DNA of 64,000 nucleotides from CAXRDE01 sp964229355 (GCA_964229355.1 CAXRDE010000012.1:62001-126000); one strand, 5' to 3'; shown: positions 16,490 through 25,268, numbered from the stretch's first letter. Numbers and translations are program-made. The notes: generated by a model from the letters alone, not told the origin.

Positions 16490-16848
16490 ACACGAAGATA
16501 GATTTGCGGCCAGCCGGTGTGCACGTCCGTCAGACCGGTCAAAGTCACCCGCGCCCGTTCTCCCTGATCCAAACGGTAAGCCAGCGTACGGTTTTGGGTG
16601 CGGGGAATATACCCCAATTTTCTGCCTTCAGGGCTGAGTACCACAATGGCGTTTTCGTCATAAGGATTCCAGGGTTCTCGCTGGAGCACCAGCGGTCCTC
16701 CAATGACTAAGGCGGCCACATGCTCGCGAATACCGGGCACATAACCGGCACCCACAGCGCGGGTTTCTAAGATAGGAAACAGGGGTTCGTCGGCGATCTC
16801 CAGCCAGTCAAAACGACTCAAAAGTTGCGCTTGCGTCATTTCTTTCAC
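16456..16848 (-). CDS. Stand-alone HIRAN-domain protein
   Basis: 130 aa. The HIRAN domain (VAALVIGGPLVLQREPWNPY, DENAIVVLSPEGRKLGYIPR) spans about 45-110. HIRAN modules recognise 3' ends of single-stranded DNA and are usually attached to helicases or nucleases. Here it is alone with a short N-terminal helix, as in several bacterial small proteins. It probably acts with another repair protein, but no partner is adjacent. Its start is followed upstream by the tetR operator region. Confidence 0.8.
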   Translation of the reverse strand: MKEMTQAQLLSRFDWLEIADEPLFPILETRAVGAGYVPGIREHVAALVIGGPLVLQREPWNPYDENAIVVLSPEGRKLGYIPRTQNRTLAYRLDQGERARVTLTGLTDVHTGWPQIYLRVYVNEAAGRGR

Positions 16849-16914
16849 CTCAGTTTTGAGTGTAAAGGAAGCATTTCGTGAAAAGGTATCTCTCTGCGAA
16901 CAGAGAGCCCCTTT

Positions 16915-16955
16915 ACATAACGCTTGTTATGTTCTAAGATAACGTTTGTTATCTT
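16915..16955. promoter_or_regulatory. Two tandem palindromic operators upstream of tetR-alkB
   Basis: Site 1, ACATAAC-GCTT-GTTATGT (16915-16932), has perfect 7-bp arms. Site 2 (16936-16955) has the core AGATAAC-GTTT-GTTATCT and perfect 8-bp arms. They share ATAAC-N4-GTTAT, and their centres lie 22 bases apart, about two helical turns. This is the expected arrangement for cooperative binding of two TetR-family dimers. Site 2 ends 24 bases before the tetR ATG, pointing to autoregulation of the tetR-alkB operon. Confidence 0.8.
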
Positions 16956-16978
16956 CGCGTTCAAGAAAGGGTTCAGCT

Positions 16979-17575
16979 ATGCCCCAGCCCATAACGGGTG
17001 ACTCACCAGAGCACAAGATCCTCAAAAACGCCATGGGCCTTTTTGCACAAAAGGGTTATCAGGGTCTCAGCATGCGACAATTGGCCAAAGCATTGCACAT
17101 GACCACCGGAGGGCTCTACCATCACTTCAAGAGTAAAGATGACCTGTATGTACACATGGTCAGTCTGCTGGCAACACAGGATGCTCAGGCCCTTTATGAG
17201 GCAATGGGCACATCGTCCTCTTCTGAAGAGACAGTGCGTCGTTTCACACAGTTTCTTGAAATGCGTGTCGCGTATTTTCAACAGCTCTTATTGCTTGTAT
17301 TTGACCATCAACGGTATATTCGCGATCCCGGCCAACAACCTGAAGCCCGTTTTATTCATGTGTTTGAGCCCACCTTGACGGTGTATCTTCATGCTTTAAA
17401 CGACGCTTTAGGCTTGCATTCACCCCCTGCGGCAGAAAGACTTCTTGATTATTTAATCGGTTGTTTGACCCGAGCCATGATGCGACAATGCCCCCCTGAC
17501 TTTTCGCAACTCTCCGTTTTTCTGCAACCGTCACCTTGCAACCATAAGTCCTGCTGTTCAGAGGCACGACCATGA
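16979..17575 (+). CDS. TetR-family transcriptional regulator of the alkane hydroxylase operon
   Basis: 198 aa from the ATG at 16979 (AAAGGG site); a TTG or GTG further up would put the helix-turn-helix too far in. The HTH is about 25-60: ILKNAMGLFAQKGYQGLSMR, LAKALHMTTGGLYHHFKSKDDL. The C-terminal ligand pocket is Leu/Phe/Tyr-rich, suiting a hydrophobic effector. The stop overlaps the alkB ATG (ATGA), so the regulator and the monooxygenase are one translational unit. It probably represses itself and alkB through the two palindromes and is released by an alkane, alcohol or fatty acid. The effector is inferred. Confidence 0.88.
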   Translation: MPQPITGDSPEHKILKNAMGLFAQKGYQGLSMRQLAKALHMTTGGLYHHFKSKDDLYVHMVSLLATQDAQALYEAMGTSSSSEETVRRFTQFLEMRVAYFQQLLLLVFDHQRYIRDPGQQPEARFIHVFEPTLTVYLHALNDALGLHSPPAAERLLDYLIGCLTRAMMRQCPPDFSQLSVFLQPSPCNHKSCCSEARP

Positions 17576-18639
17576 CCGCGAAAAACCAGGCCTTTAGTCC
17601 TGTGCTTTTTTTACTGCCCTATACCGTACCGCTTCTTGCCATCTGGGGATTTATGCAGGGCGGTTGGCTTAACTTTACGGTGCCCCTTTATGTGTTTGGC
17701 CTTGTACCGCTGCTCGATTTATGGGTGGGTACCTCCACCCACAATCCCAGCCTTGAAGACACAGCACGCTTAACCGCAGACAAACGCTTTCGTCTGATAG
17801 CCTGGCCCCATGTCCCACTGCTCGTGGGACTGGTCATCTGGGGAGCCTGGGCCATGGGCCAACTGCCCCTGAGCCTGGTGGAGCAAGTGGGTCTCACCTG
17901 CTCTATTGGTATCTGCACCGGAGGTATAGGCATTAACCTGGCCCATGAACTCATTCATAAACCCACTCGCCACGAACGGCTCATGGGCCAAATCCTGCTG
18001 ATGAATGTCAGCTATATGCACTTTTATATCGAACATCTTTTGGGGCATCATCGCCATGTGGCGACCCCACAAGACGCCGCTTCTGCACGCCAGGGCGAAT
18101 CCTTATACCATTTTTACTGCCGTAGCGTCATCGAAAGTTACCGAAGCGCCTGGCGCATCGAAGCCCTGCGCTTGCAAAAAAAAGGTCAGGCAATTTGGGG
18201 CGTTCAAAATCGCATGCTTTGGTTTGCTTTTTGGCCGCTGCTTTATGCTGTTCTACTCGCGGTGCTGTTTGGCCCCCCTGCATTGGCTTTTTTTATTGCA
18301 CAGTCCGTCATTGCCTTTAGCCTGCTCGAGGGCGTAAACTACGTGGAACATTACGGCCTAACTCGGCGAAAAAACCCGCAGGGCCACTACGAAAAAGTTG
18401 ACGTTGTGCATTCCTGGAATGCAAATCAGATCTTAACCAACGCTTTATTGTTTAATCTTCAGCGGCATTCCGATCACCACGCTCACCAGAGTCGGCGCTA
18501 CCAGGTGCTAAGACAGTTTGAAGCGAGTCCCCAACTGCCCACAGGCTATGCTGGCATGTTGTTATTGGCCACTGTTCCCCCGGTCTGGCGACGCATTATG
18601 GATCCGCGTGTGGTAAAGACCCGACTCAAGAAGTCCTGA
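17572..18639 (+). CDS. alkB: AlkB-type membrane alkane/fatty-acyl hydroxylase
   Basis: 355 aa, an integral-membrane non-haem di-iron monooxygenase. Six or so hydrophobic helices are visible. All four His-rich signature boxes are present: HELIHK (125-130), EHLLGHHRH (154-162), NYVEHYGL (256-263) and LQRHSDHHAH (296-305). It should hydroxylate terminal carbons of alkanes or related chains, with electrons from a rubredoxin and a reductase, neither of which is seen in this window. It is slightly shorter than Pseudomonas AlkB (about 400 aa). Translationally coupled to the TetR gene. Confidence 0.92.
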   Translation: MTAKNQAFSPVLFLLPYTVPLLAIWGFMQGGWLNFTVPLYVFGLVPLLDLWVGTSTHNPSLEDTARLTADKRFRLIAWPHVPLLVGLVIWGAWAMGQLPLSLVEQVGLTCSIGICTGGIGINLAHELIHKPTRHERLMGQILLMNVSYMHFYIEHLLGHHRHVATPQDAASARQGESLYHFYCRSVIESYRSAWRIEALRLQKKGQAIWGVQNRMLWFAFWPLLYAVLLAVLFGPPALAFFIAQSVIAFSLLEGVNYVEHYGLTRRKNPQGHYEKVDVVHSWNANQILTNALLFNLQRHSDHHAHQSRRYQVLRQFEASPQLPTGYAGMLLLATVPPVWRRIMDPRVVKTRLKKS

Positions 18640-18730
18640 GTCAACAAGCAACAAAAAGCTGGGTCGTGCATTATGCTAAAGTTCTTAACTTTTTAACACC
18701 TCATCTTCACCACCTAAGGAGTTTTTTACA

Positions 18731-19381
18731 ATGCGCCCATGGATGATTGTCGGTTTGTCTTTCTATCTGTTTACCGCGTGCAATGCCCCCAGTCCCGCGG
18801 AACCCCCCACCAACGAAAGTACACCCCCTGAAATGAGCTTTTTTATTACCAGCGCGGGGCCCGGTGACGGTGCAAATTTAGGCGGCCTGGCGGGAGCTGA
18901 CGCCCATTGTCAGGCCCTGGCAAGCGCTGCGGGTCAGGGCGGTAAAACCTGGAAAGCTTATCTGAGCACCTCCACCGAAAACGCCCGAGACCGCATTGGC
19001 AACGGCCCCTGGTATAACGCCAAAGGGGTCATGATCGCAGAGAACCTCACTACCCTGCACCAAAGTGAGGGCAATCAGATCACCAAAACCACCGGGCTTG
19101 ATGAAAAAGGCAACCCCGTGAATGGTCGCGGTGATACGCCCAACCGCCACGATATTTTGACAGGGTCTACCCCCGAGGGCACCGTGGATGGCACCAACAC
19201 CTGTGGTGACTGGACCCTCAACGGAGAAGGCGCCGCCATGGTCGGCCATCACGACCGCATGGGACTGGACGATAGCCCCCCGGCCAAATCGTGGAATTCC
19301 TCTCACGCTTCGCGGGGTTGTAGCCAGGATAACCTCAAAAGCACGGGCGGTGACGGTCTTTTCTACTGCTTTGCCCCATAG
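18731..19381 (+). CDS. Lectin-like (collagenase NC10/endostatin-like) lipoprotein
   Basis: 216 aa. The signal peptide ends in lipobox FTAC (Cys17), and a Pro-rich linker follows. The remainder has the typical order of this secreted family: FFITSAGPGDGANLGGLAGADAHCQALA, KTWKAYLST, ARDRIGNGPWYNAKG and a C-terminal ending with paired cysteines (SRGCSQDNLKSTGGDGLFYCFA). These proteins are extracellular surface lipoproteins with a carbohydrate- or ligand-binding fold, of unknown role. CACCTAAGGAG lies 11-14 bases before the ATG. Confidence 0.78.
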   Translation: MRPWMIVGLSFYLFTACNAPSPAEPPTNESTPPEMSFFITSAGPGDGANLGGLAGADAHCQALASAAGQGGKTWKAYLSTSTENARDRIGNGPWYNAKGVMIAENLTTLHQSEGNQITKTTGLDEKGNPVNGRGDTPNRHDILTGSTPEGTVDGTNTCGDWTLNGEGAAMVGHHDRMGLDDSPPAKSWNSSHASRGCSQDNLKSTGGDGLFYCFAP

Positions 19382-19424
19382 AGATGTAGCTCTCAAGCCT
19401 GTGCCTGTGCTAATTTGTATATCT

Positions 19425-20597
19425 ATGAAAACACATGCAGACGCCATCTTCATTGCCGTAGGTACCGAAATCACCTCCGGCCAGATTATTAACCGCAATA
19501 CCGCCTGGCTCGCAGCACCTTTGGCTGAAGCCGGGTTATCGCCCATGCTTCACTGGAGTGTTCCCGACGATCGCCCCCTCATTCTTGAGGCCATTACCGA
19601 GGCGGCCTCAAGAAGCCCCCTGATTTTTTTAACCGGCGGCCTGGGCCCCACCTCAGATGACTTTACCCGCCTGTTGGTGGCCGAATGGGCAGACCGTCAG
19701 TTGGTTTTTTCTGAGGCCTCATGGGAACGGGTGGTTGCGCGCGTCACTCGCAGTAACTTTGCCGTGGCGGACTCTCAAAAACAGCAGTGCTGGTTCCCTG
19801 AGGGGGCCGACATTCTTGTGAACCCCGCGGGGACCGCCGATGGCTTTTGGTTAGAACACGAAGGCACCACCGTGGTGGTCTTGCCCGGCCCACCCCGTGA
19901 GGTGGCCGCCATTTGGCAGGAAAGCCTTCAGCAGAAACTGCAACCCCTCATGCCCACGCGCCCGCCCCGATCACTGTTCACCTGGCAATGTATGGGCATC
20001 CCTGAAGCCACCCTGGCCGAAAATGCCGATGCAGCCCTGCAGGGTCTGGGAGTCGAAACCGGTTATCGGGCGCATTTCCCCTATGTGGAGGTTAAGGTCT
20101 GGATTGACGCTGACACAGAGAAAACAGCAGTCTTTGAGGCCTTAGAGCCCGTGGTGGGTCCCTGGACGGTCTTACGCCATGGTGAAGAAGCCGCCGAACG
20201 CTTTTTAAACACCCTGGCCGCTGAACCCCTGTTTATTCAAGACGCGGCCACCCAGGGGGCGCTGAGTGAACGTTTAATGCCCGCTCTGAACAGGCATCAC
20301 CCGACGCCGGCCCTGTGTGTCCAGCAGTATTTAGGCGTCTTGCCCCCGGCACTGCCCAACCCCAGCAGCAGCGATCTGAGCTTACGCCTGCAAGCGCAAA
20401 ACCCCCATCATTACACCTTACAGCTCACGGATCCGCTGAGCGGTCACACCCACACCGCAGAGATTATCGCACCCCAACGGCTCGATGCACCGCTGGCGCG
20501 GCGCTATGCCGCTGAAAAGGTGCTGTTGGATTTCCCCCTGTGGCTGAACGCTTTGCGTCACCCTGATTCTGAACACAAAGAGACGGTTTTATCATGA
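19425..20597 (+). CDS. CinA-like MoaB/Mog-fold protein with a divergent C-terminus
   Basis: 390 aa from the ATG at 19425, just after the lectin-like gene; an earlier in-frame start would lie inside that gene. Residues ~5-170 are a molybdopterin-binding-like domain of CinA: FIAVGTEITSGQIINRNTAWLA, LTGGLGPTSDDFTR and NPAGTADGF followed by VVVLPGPPREV. CinA proteins act in pyridine nucleotide salvage. The C-terminal amidase region normally has an ESCTGG serine. Here the matching position reads IQDAATQGALSERL, so the catalytic Ser appears lost. Ribosome-binding site not evident. Overlaps the next gene as ATGA. Confidence 0.72.
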   Translation: MKTHADAIFIAVGTEITSGQIINRNTAWLAAPLAEAGLSPMLHWSVPDDRPLILEAITEAASRSPLIFLTGGLGPTSDDFTRLLVAEWADRQLVFSEASWERVVARVTRSNFAVADSQKQQCWFPEGADILVNPAGTADGFWLEHEGTTVVVLPGPPREVAAIWQESLQQKLQPLMPTRPPRSLFTWQCMGIPEATLAENADAALQGLGVETGYRAHFPYVEVKVWIDADTEKTAVFEALEPVVGPWTVLRHGEEAAERFLNTLAAEPLFIQDAATQGALSERLMPALNRHHPTPALCVQQYLGVLPPALPNPSSSDLSLRLQAQNPHHYTLQLTDPLSGHTHTAEIIAPQRLDAPLARRYAAEKVLLDFPLWLNALRHPDSEHKETVLS

Positions 20598-21154
20598 AAT
20601 GTAACACCCTGCTGTGGGCCAGCCTGGCCTGGTTTATCCTGAGCTCACCCCTGTGGGCCAAAGACGCCCTGACCCCCGCAGAAGCCCCGCAAATTTTCAT
20701 GGAATCCGTGTACAAATTGAACTACAAAGAAGCCTGGAGTATCCTCAGCACAGAGAGCCAGGCCCATTTTGTAGACACCGTGATCAAAATGGAAAAGAAC
20801 AACGCGCTCAGCACGGTTCAGGTTAAAAACTACTTTGCCAATGATGATCGCGCTCTGCGTCGCGGGTTCTGGAACCAGTTTCGTCGCAGCATGGACGTGC
20901 TGGCATGGTCTGAACAAAAGTTTAGTACCGGTGACACCGGGCCGGAGGGACTGGTGTGGGTGAATGTAGAACCCGCCAATATTCGTGTCCTGGCCAAGCA
21001 AGAAGGCAGTAACTGGAAGTTTGCCTTTTATGAGACCTTTATTAAACCCAAACAGCCAACCCCACCCCAGCCCGGCAACACACCCGCGAGCAAACCCAGT
21101 AGCAAGCCCAGTAATAAGCCCGGTAGCCAGGCGAGCAGTAAACCCCGCCGGTGA
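20594..21154 (+). CDS. Secreted hypothetical protein with Ser/Lys/Pro-rich tail
   Basis: 186 aa, an exported protein with signal peptide cleaved near WAKDA. The mature part (about 25-150) looks like a small alpha/beta domain of the DUF4878 or lumazine-binding type (APQIFMESVYKLNYKEAWSIL, WKFAFYETF), but I cannot name it with confidence. The last ~35 residues are a low-complexity Pro/Ser/Lys repeat (KPSSKPSNKPGSQ) that may be a linker to the envelope. The ATGA overlap with the cinA-like gene and the GTGA overlap with the phosphatase gene make a tight operon. Confidence 0.65.
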   Translation: MKCNTLLWASLAWFILSSPLWAKDALTPAEAPQIFMESVYKLNYKEAWSILSTESQAHFVDTVIKMEKNNALSTVQVKNYFANDDRALRRGFWNQFRRSMDVLAWSEQKFSTGDTGPEGLVWVNVEPANIRVLAKQEGSNWKFAFYETFIKPKQPTPPQPGNTPASKPSSKPSNKPGSQASSKPRR

Positions 21155-23076
21155 GTCTACCTCTGATTCTGGCAGGCCCACTGGTGCGACGGGTAGAAGC
21201 CGATCGGGTAACGCTATGGCTGGTGAGCCAGCGCCCCCTGCAGCTCAAGCTTGAACTTCACAGCGGCTCGTTTGACTTCCATCAGACCTTAACCGAATCT
21301 GAGCTACGCATGATTCCCGTGGGCGAACGGGCTTTTGTGCACTGTATTGCAGTGCAACTGAATGCACCCGAGCACCCTGTCCCTCTCGCCACAGGCTTTC
21401 GTTACCAGTTGCATTATCTTGACGGCGACACCTGGGTCGCCCTGTCAGATGAGCTCCCCCACCTGAATTACCCTGAAGAATCCCAGGGGTTCAATGTACC
21501 TTTTGCCCGCACCTTGAGCGAAATTTGGCATGGGTCTTGCCGCAAACCCCACTATCCCAGCGAAGACGGCCTGGTCGCCGCTGATCTGGCTTTTGCTCAA
21601 CGTCTTGCCCAACACCAGGAGCTTCCTCAGGCTCTCTTTATGACGGGTGATCAGGTGTACGTGGACGACCTCTGTGGTCCCATGTTGCAGGCGGTTCACC
21701 AGGTGATTCACCTCCTGGGTTTGCACCCGGAGACCTTTCCGCAGGATGCTGAAAAACCCGCCCCTTTTCACGACAGCACCAGCCTTTATCGCCACAATGT
21801 ACTGTATGGTCGTCGCCAGGTCTTGCCCTTAGCCCTGGCAGAAAACCGCTGGAGCCGTTTGTTTTACCGTAAAACGGCGCTGATCACCTCGCAATATTGC
21901 GATAATCACCTGATCACCTTCGCTGAAGTGTTTGCGCTGTATTTACTCAGCTGGTCGCCGACGCTGTGGTCTTGCATTGACTGGGCGGCCTGCGATGCCG
22001 AAGCGGCCCAGTTGGCACCCGCTCAACAATTGCTCTATGCCCAGGAAAAAGAAGCCCTGGAGGCCTTTATTGCAGGCTTACCCCAGGTACAGCGCCTGCT
22101 GGCTCACCTGCCCACCTACATGATTTTTGATGACCATGATGTTACGGACGATTGGAACCTGAGCGAAGCCTGGGAAAACGCGGTGTATGGCCACCCCTTC
22201 TCACGGCGTATTATTGGCAACGCCCTGATGGCCTATTGGATATGTCAGGCCTGGGGCAACGATCCCAAAGCCTTTGAAGACCAGTGGGATGAAGTTTTGA
22301 GCTATGCCCACGCGCCCACGCTGACGCATCAGGAGGAGTGGATAGAGCATTTGCTGCGCTTCCAGCGCTGGGACTACGCCTTAGACACCGACCCCTTTGT
22401 GGTGGTGCTCGACACCCGCACCCGACGCTGGCCCTCTCGGCACAAGGCCAATCAGCCCTCAGGATTGATGGATCGGGCAGCCTTGCAAGATACCCTTTCT
22501 CAGCTAAAAGATCGCGATGCCGTCATTTTAGTCACTGCAGCGCCGGTCTTTGGCTTAAAGTGGATTGAAACCTTACAGCAGTGGGCCAGCTCCTGGGGAT
22601 TGGCCCTGGCTGTGGATGCGGAAAACTGGATGGCCCACGGTGGCAGCGCCCGCACCTTTTTGAATTTTTTAAGCGCCCACAGTCGACGCATTACCCTGTT
22701 ATCGGGGGATGTCCACTATTCTTTTGTGTACGATGTGGTGCTACGCTTTCGCGATGTGGCCGCCCGCCGAGCCCACCATGGCCCACGCATCTGGCAAATT
22801 ACCGCCAGCGGCTTTAAAAACGCGTTTCCCAAAGCCCTGTTGCATCATCTGGCCCAGACCAATCGCTGGCTTTACCATCCACTCTCGCCGTTGAACCTGT
22901 TGACCAAGCGGCGCAAACTCTGGGTACAACCCCGCCAGGTCAAAGACGCAGAAGGCCATTTCACCGAGGCCTTAAGCCATCCAGGGGTGGGACAGGTGCG
23001 CTTCAATGAACAGGGCAAGCCCGTGCACATTGCCCTGTTCGATCAACACCAAACCTTTGTGTTTGAGGAGCCCTGA
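21151..23076 (+). CDS. PhoD-like metallophosphatase
   Basis: 641 aa, GTG start overlapping the previous stop. Matches the PhoD-like phosphatase domain (calcineurin-like metallophosphoesterase fold): FMTGDQVYVDDLCG near 165-180, MIFDDHDVTDDWN near 325-337, and LLSGDVHYSFVY near 515-527. These supply the Asp/His/Asn metal ligands of the two-metal centre. No signal peptide is visible, unlike exported PhoD, so this version is probably cytoplasmic and may hydrolyse a phosphodiester or phosphoester of unknown identity. The gene closes a chain that begins with the cinA-like gene. Confidence 0.78.
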   Translation: MSLPLILAGPLVRRVEADRVTLWLVSQRPLQLKLELHSGSFDFHQTLTESELRMIPVGERAFVHCIAVQLNAPEHPVPLATGFRYQLHYLDGDTWVALSDELPHLNYPEESQGFNVPFARTLSEIWHGSCRKPHYPSEDGLVAADLAFAQRLAQHQELPQALFMTGDQVYVDDLCGPMLQAVHQVIHLLGLHPETFPQDAEKPAPFHDSTSLYRHNVLYGRRQVLPLALAENRWSRLFYRKTALITSQYCDNHLITFAEVFALYLLSWSPTLWSCIDWAACDAEAAQLAPAQQLLYAQEKEALEAFIAGLPQVQRLLAHLPTYMIFDDHDVTDDWNLSEAWENAVYGHPFSRRIIGNALMAYWICQAWGNDPKAFEDQWDEVLSYAHAPTLTHQEEWIEHLLRFQRWDYALDTDPFVVVLDTRTRRWPSRHKANQPSGLMDRAALQDTLSQLKDRDAVILVTAAPVFGLKWIETLQQWASSWGLALAVDAENWMAHGGSARTFLNFLSAHSRRITLLSGDVHYSFVYDVVLRFRDVAARRAHHGPRIWQITASGFKNAFPKALLHHLAQTNRWLYHPLSPLNLLTKRRKLWVQPRQVKDAEGHFTEALSHPGVGQVRFNEQGKPVHIALFDQHQTFVFEEP

Positions 23077-23084
23077 AGCAGCCT

Positions 23085-23858
23085 TTATGGGGCCGTGTAG
23101 GGTTTGCGAAATTTAAAAACAAATTGATCCGTATGGCCCCGCAAGCTGGGATCAAATACATTCAGGCTATGGTCATCGGCGGGGTTGTGTAACAGGCTGC
23201 TCTCGGCCTCTAACACAAAGCCCGCTGCCTCCACCTGTTGCTTGACCTGTTTGGGATCAATGCGGTGTAATGCCGAAATCGCCGCCTGATCAGCACCCGC
23301 TTTGCCCACATGATCACTCACCAAATAGATGCCACCCGGCTTTAACGCTGTAAACACCGCCTGGTTCAGACGATGGGTGGCCTCAGGTCCCCAATAGAGA
23401 TACATATCGTGGTAGTTCTGACTGGTCCACACCAGATCCACCTCGCCGGGCAATTGCACCTGGTGCAAGTCCTGCTGCAAGGCCTCGACATTGGGTAAAC
23501 TTTGCGCCAGGCCTTTCAGGTTCTGATAGCCCGTGGTAAAGATTTGGTTCAGTTTATCGGGCAGGCTTTTATGGGGTTTGGGCACCAGACCGTAAAGTTT
23601 GCCCTGGGGCGTGATGGCGGCGCTCAACACCCGTGTAAAATAGCCACCACCGGGCACCAACTCGAGCACCCGCTGCTGAGGTTTGACCTCGGCAAATTGC
23701 AGCATGTCAAAGGGCTTGCGCAGGGCGTCTTTGGCTACATCGCTTTCAGGGCGTGCAACGCTTGTTTTCTGGTGAGAGGCTTTGCCCGAGGGCTCCGCCT
23801 GCGCAGAAAGGGGAACCGTCCCCAGCAATAAAAAAGAAAGAAGAAAGTGTTTTAGCAT
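23085..23858 (-). CDS. Exported class I methyltransferase-like protein
   Basis: 257 aa. It starts with a signal peptide (MLKHFLLSFLLLGTVPLSAQA, cleavage near AQA) and continues with a class I SAM-methyltransferase fold: QRVLELVPGGGYFTRVLS (motif I with a GGG instead of GxG), LDLVWTSQNYHD and YLVSDHVG. Periplasmic methyltransferases of this type (a widespread COG4798-like family) are known but unexplained, since SAM should not be available there. It may therefore act on something else or use an exported methyl donor. Short gap to the phosphatase stop (23077-23084), convergent. Confidence 0.7.
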   Translation of the reverse strand: MLKHFLLSFLLLGTVPLSAQAEPSGKASHQKTSVARPESDVAKDALRKPFDMLQFAEVKPQQRVLELVPGGGYFTRVLSAAITPQGKLYGLVPKPHKSLPDKLNQIFTTGYQNLKGLAQSLPNVEALQQDLHQVQLPGEVDLVWTSQNYHDMYLYWGPEATHRLNQAVFTALKPGGIYLVSDHVGKAGADQAAISALHRIDPKQVKQQVEAAGFVLEAESSLLHNPADDHSLNVFDPSLRGHTDQFVFKFRKPYTAP

Positions 23859-23905
23859 AGCTGGATTAGACCATCTGACTCACCCCTCTCACAAGCCAGC
23901 AACGG

Positions 23906-23911
23906 TATAAT
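23906..23911 (+). promoter_or_regulatory. Likely -10 box before the JmjC gene
   Basis: TATAAT at 23906-23911 lies 39 bases before the ATG at 23950, which has a GAGGAG ribosome-binding site. The -35 is not convincing. Confidence 0.4.
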
Positions 23912-23949
23912 CAAAGCAGGGTATAACAGAACACACGAGGAGTCTTAAC

Positions 23950-25119
23950 ATGTCACGCCTGTCTCAAATCCTTGCTCCCCACTCCCCGGCTGATTTTTGG
24001 CAAAACACCTTTGGCCGAGAAGTCCTGCACATTCCGGGTAGCCCCGAGAAGGCCAATCAGTGGCAAGCTCTGATGGGCTTTGAGGACCTCAATACCCTGA
24101 TGCATTTTCGCGAAGGCTACAGTTATCAGCTAATTCACCAATTGCAAAAGTATACGTTTCATCCACCCTTGACCACTCGCGAAAGCCAGGAGCAGGTACA
24201 GTATTTGTTTCAGCAGGGGGCCAGTCTGGTGATGGAGCAGGTAGATCAACAACATGCTACCCTGGGGCGGTTTTGCGACGAAATCAGCGCCGAACTGGCC
24301 TGCCGCACCGCTTTTAATCTTTACCTGAGCTATCCCGACGAAGCCGCCTTTCGCCTGCATTATGACACCCATGATTTGTTTGTGCTTCATCTGCAAGGGC
24401 GCAAAAAATGGGAGTTTTACGGCGAGACCTTGCCCTATCCCACCAACGCCCTGCGCCACATTCACGAACCCATTCCCCAGACCTGTAAAAGCACCTGCAT
24501 TTTAGAGCCCGGCGATGTGCTATACGTCCCCAAAGGGCACTGGCATCAGGCACTGGCCGTACCCAACCCGCAACCCAGTCTGCACCTGACCCTGGGCATT
24601 TACGGACCCACGGGATTGGACCTCTTTGACTTTTTGAAACAAAGTTTTGAAAAGCACAGCACGGCTTTCCGGGCACCCTTTCAACCCTTGCCCTGGTCAG
24701 GCAACGAAACAGCGTCTCTAGAGGCCCTCAAACAGGAGCTGATTCAACACCTGAGCGGCGACACCTGGCAAGCAGATTTTGCCGCCTACTTGCGCCATAA
24801 ATCTCCCCGGCGAGCGGGCCTGAGTTTGCCTTATGTGTACTGGCGCACGCCCGATCAAATTCCCGATCATGCCCATTTTGAGCGCGTCGCCGTGCCCTAT
24901 ACCCTGAGCTTTCACACGGGTCAATTGCAATTGCGTTATGATCACAAGGTGCTGGTGTTTGCCCCCGCCGCCGAGCCAGTACTGCGCTACCTGCTCGAAA
25001 CACCGCGTTTTGACCGAGCGCAGGTCAGCACCGATCTGCCCCAGTTTCCCTGGGCAGCGGTCAAAGCGGTGCTGCTGCCTTTACTGCAAGACGGCTTGTA
25101 TACCCTTCACGATCATTAA
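23950..25119 (+). CDS. JmjC-type 2-oxoglutarate oxygenase (cupin_4 / ribosomal oxygenase family)
   Basis: 389 aa. The double-stranded beta-helix core is seen at about 115-215. The Fe(II) triad is HxD at His137-Tyr-Asp139 (FRLHYDTHD) plus a distal His near 199 (PKGHWHQAL), and FVLHLQGRKKWEFYG is the expected central strand. The C-terminal winged-helix-like region (about 280-389) matches the dimerisation part of ribosomal oxygenases such as YcfD/RoxA, which hydroxylate a ribosomal protein Arg or His. The substrate here is inferred only. Probably monocistronic; the tRNA-Leu follows. Confidence 0.82.
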   Translation: MSRLSQILAPHSPADFWQNTFGREVLHIPGSPEKANQWQALMGFEDLNTLMHFREGYSYQLIHQLQKYTFHPPLTTRESQEQVQYLFQQGASLVMEQVDQQHATLGRFCDEISAELACRTAFNLYLSYPDEAAFRLHYDTHDLFVLHLQGRKKWEFYGETLPYPTNALRHIHEPIPQTCKSTCILEPGDVLYVPKGHWHQALAVPNPQPSLHLTLGIYGPTGLDLFDFLKQSFEKHSTAFRAPFQPLPWSGNETASLEALKQELIQHLSGDTWQADFAAYLRHKSPRRAGLSLPYVYWRTPDQIPDHAHFERVAVPYTLSFHTGQLQLRYDHKVLVFAPAAEPVLRYLLETPRFDRAQVSTDLPQFPWAAVKAVLLPLLQDGLYTLHDH

Positions 25120-25163
25120 GCATAAAATCCTCCCTTTAATCCCCTGTCACTCTTTCTTAAACA

Positions 25164-25172
25164 TGGTATACT
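25164..25172 (+). promoter_or_regulatory. Extended -10 promoter of the tRNA-Leu gene
   Basis: TGGTATACT: a TG at 25164-25165 and a TATACT hexamer at 25167-25172. Transcription would start near 25179, just before the mature tRNA 5' end at 25185. The -35 is poor, which is normal for an extended -10. Confidence 0.6.
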
Positions 25173-25184
25173 TGCTACACATGT

Positions 25185-25268
25185 GCCGGAGTGGCGAAAT
25201 GGCAGACGCAGCTGATTCAAAATCAGCCGGGGTTAGGCCCCGTGTCGGTTCGAGTCCGACCTCCGGTA
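25185..25268 (+). tRNA. tRNA-Leu (anticodon CAA)
   Basis: 84 bases including the discriminator A. The acceptor stem pairs GCCGGAG with CTCCGGT (G-U at the first pair). The anticodon stem GCTGA/TCAGC encloses loop TTCAAAA with CAA anticodon, decoding UUG. The variable arm is long (CGGGG-TTAGG-CCCCG) as in class II tRNAs. The T arm is GTCGG-TTCGAGT-CCGAC. The CCA end is not encoded (A followed by CTTTTT). A T-rich run follows. Confidence 0.95.
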
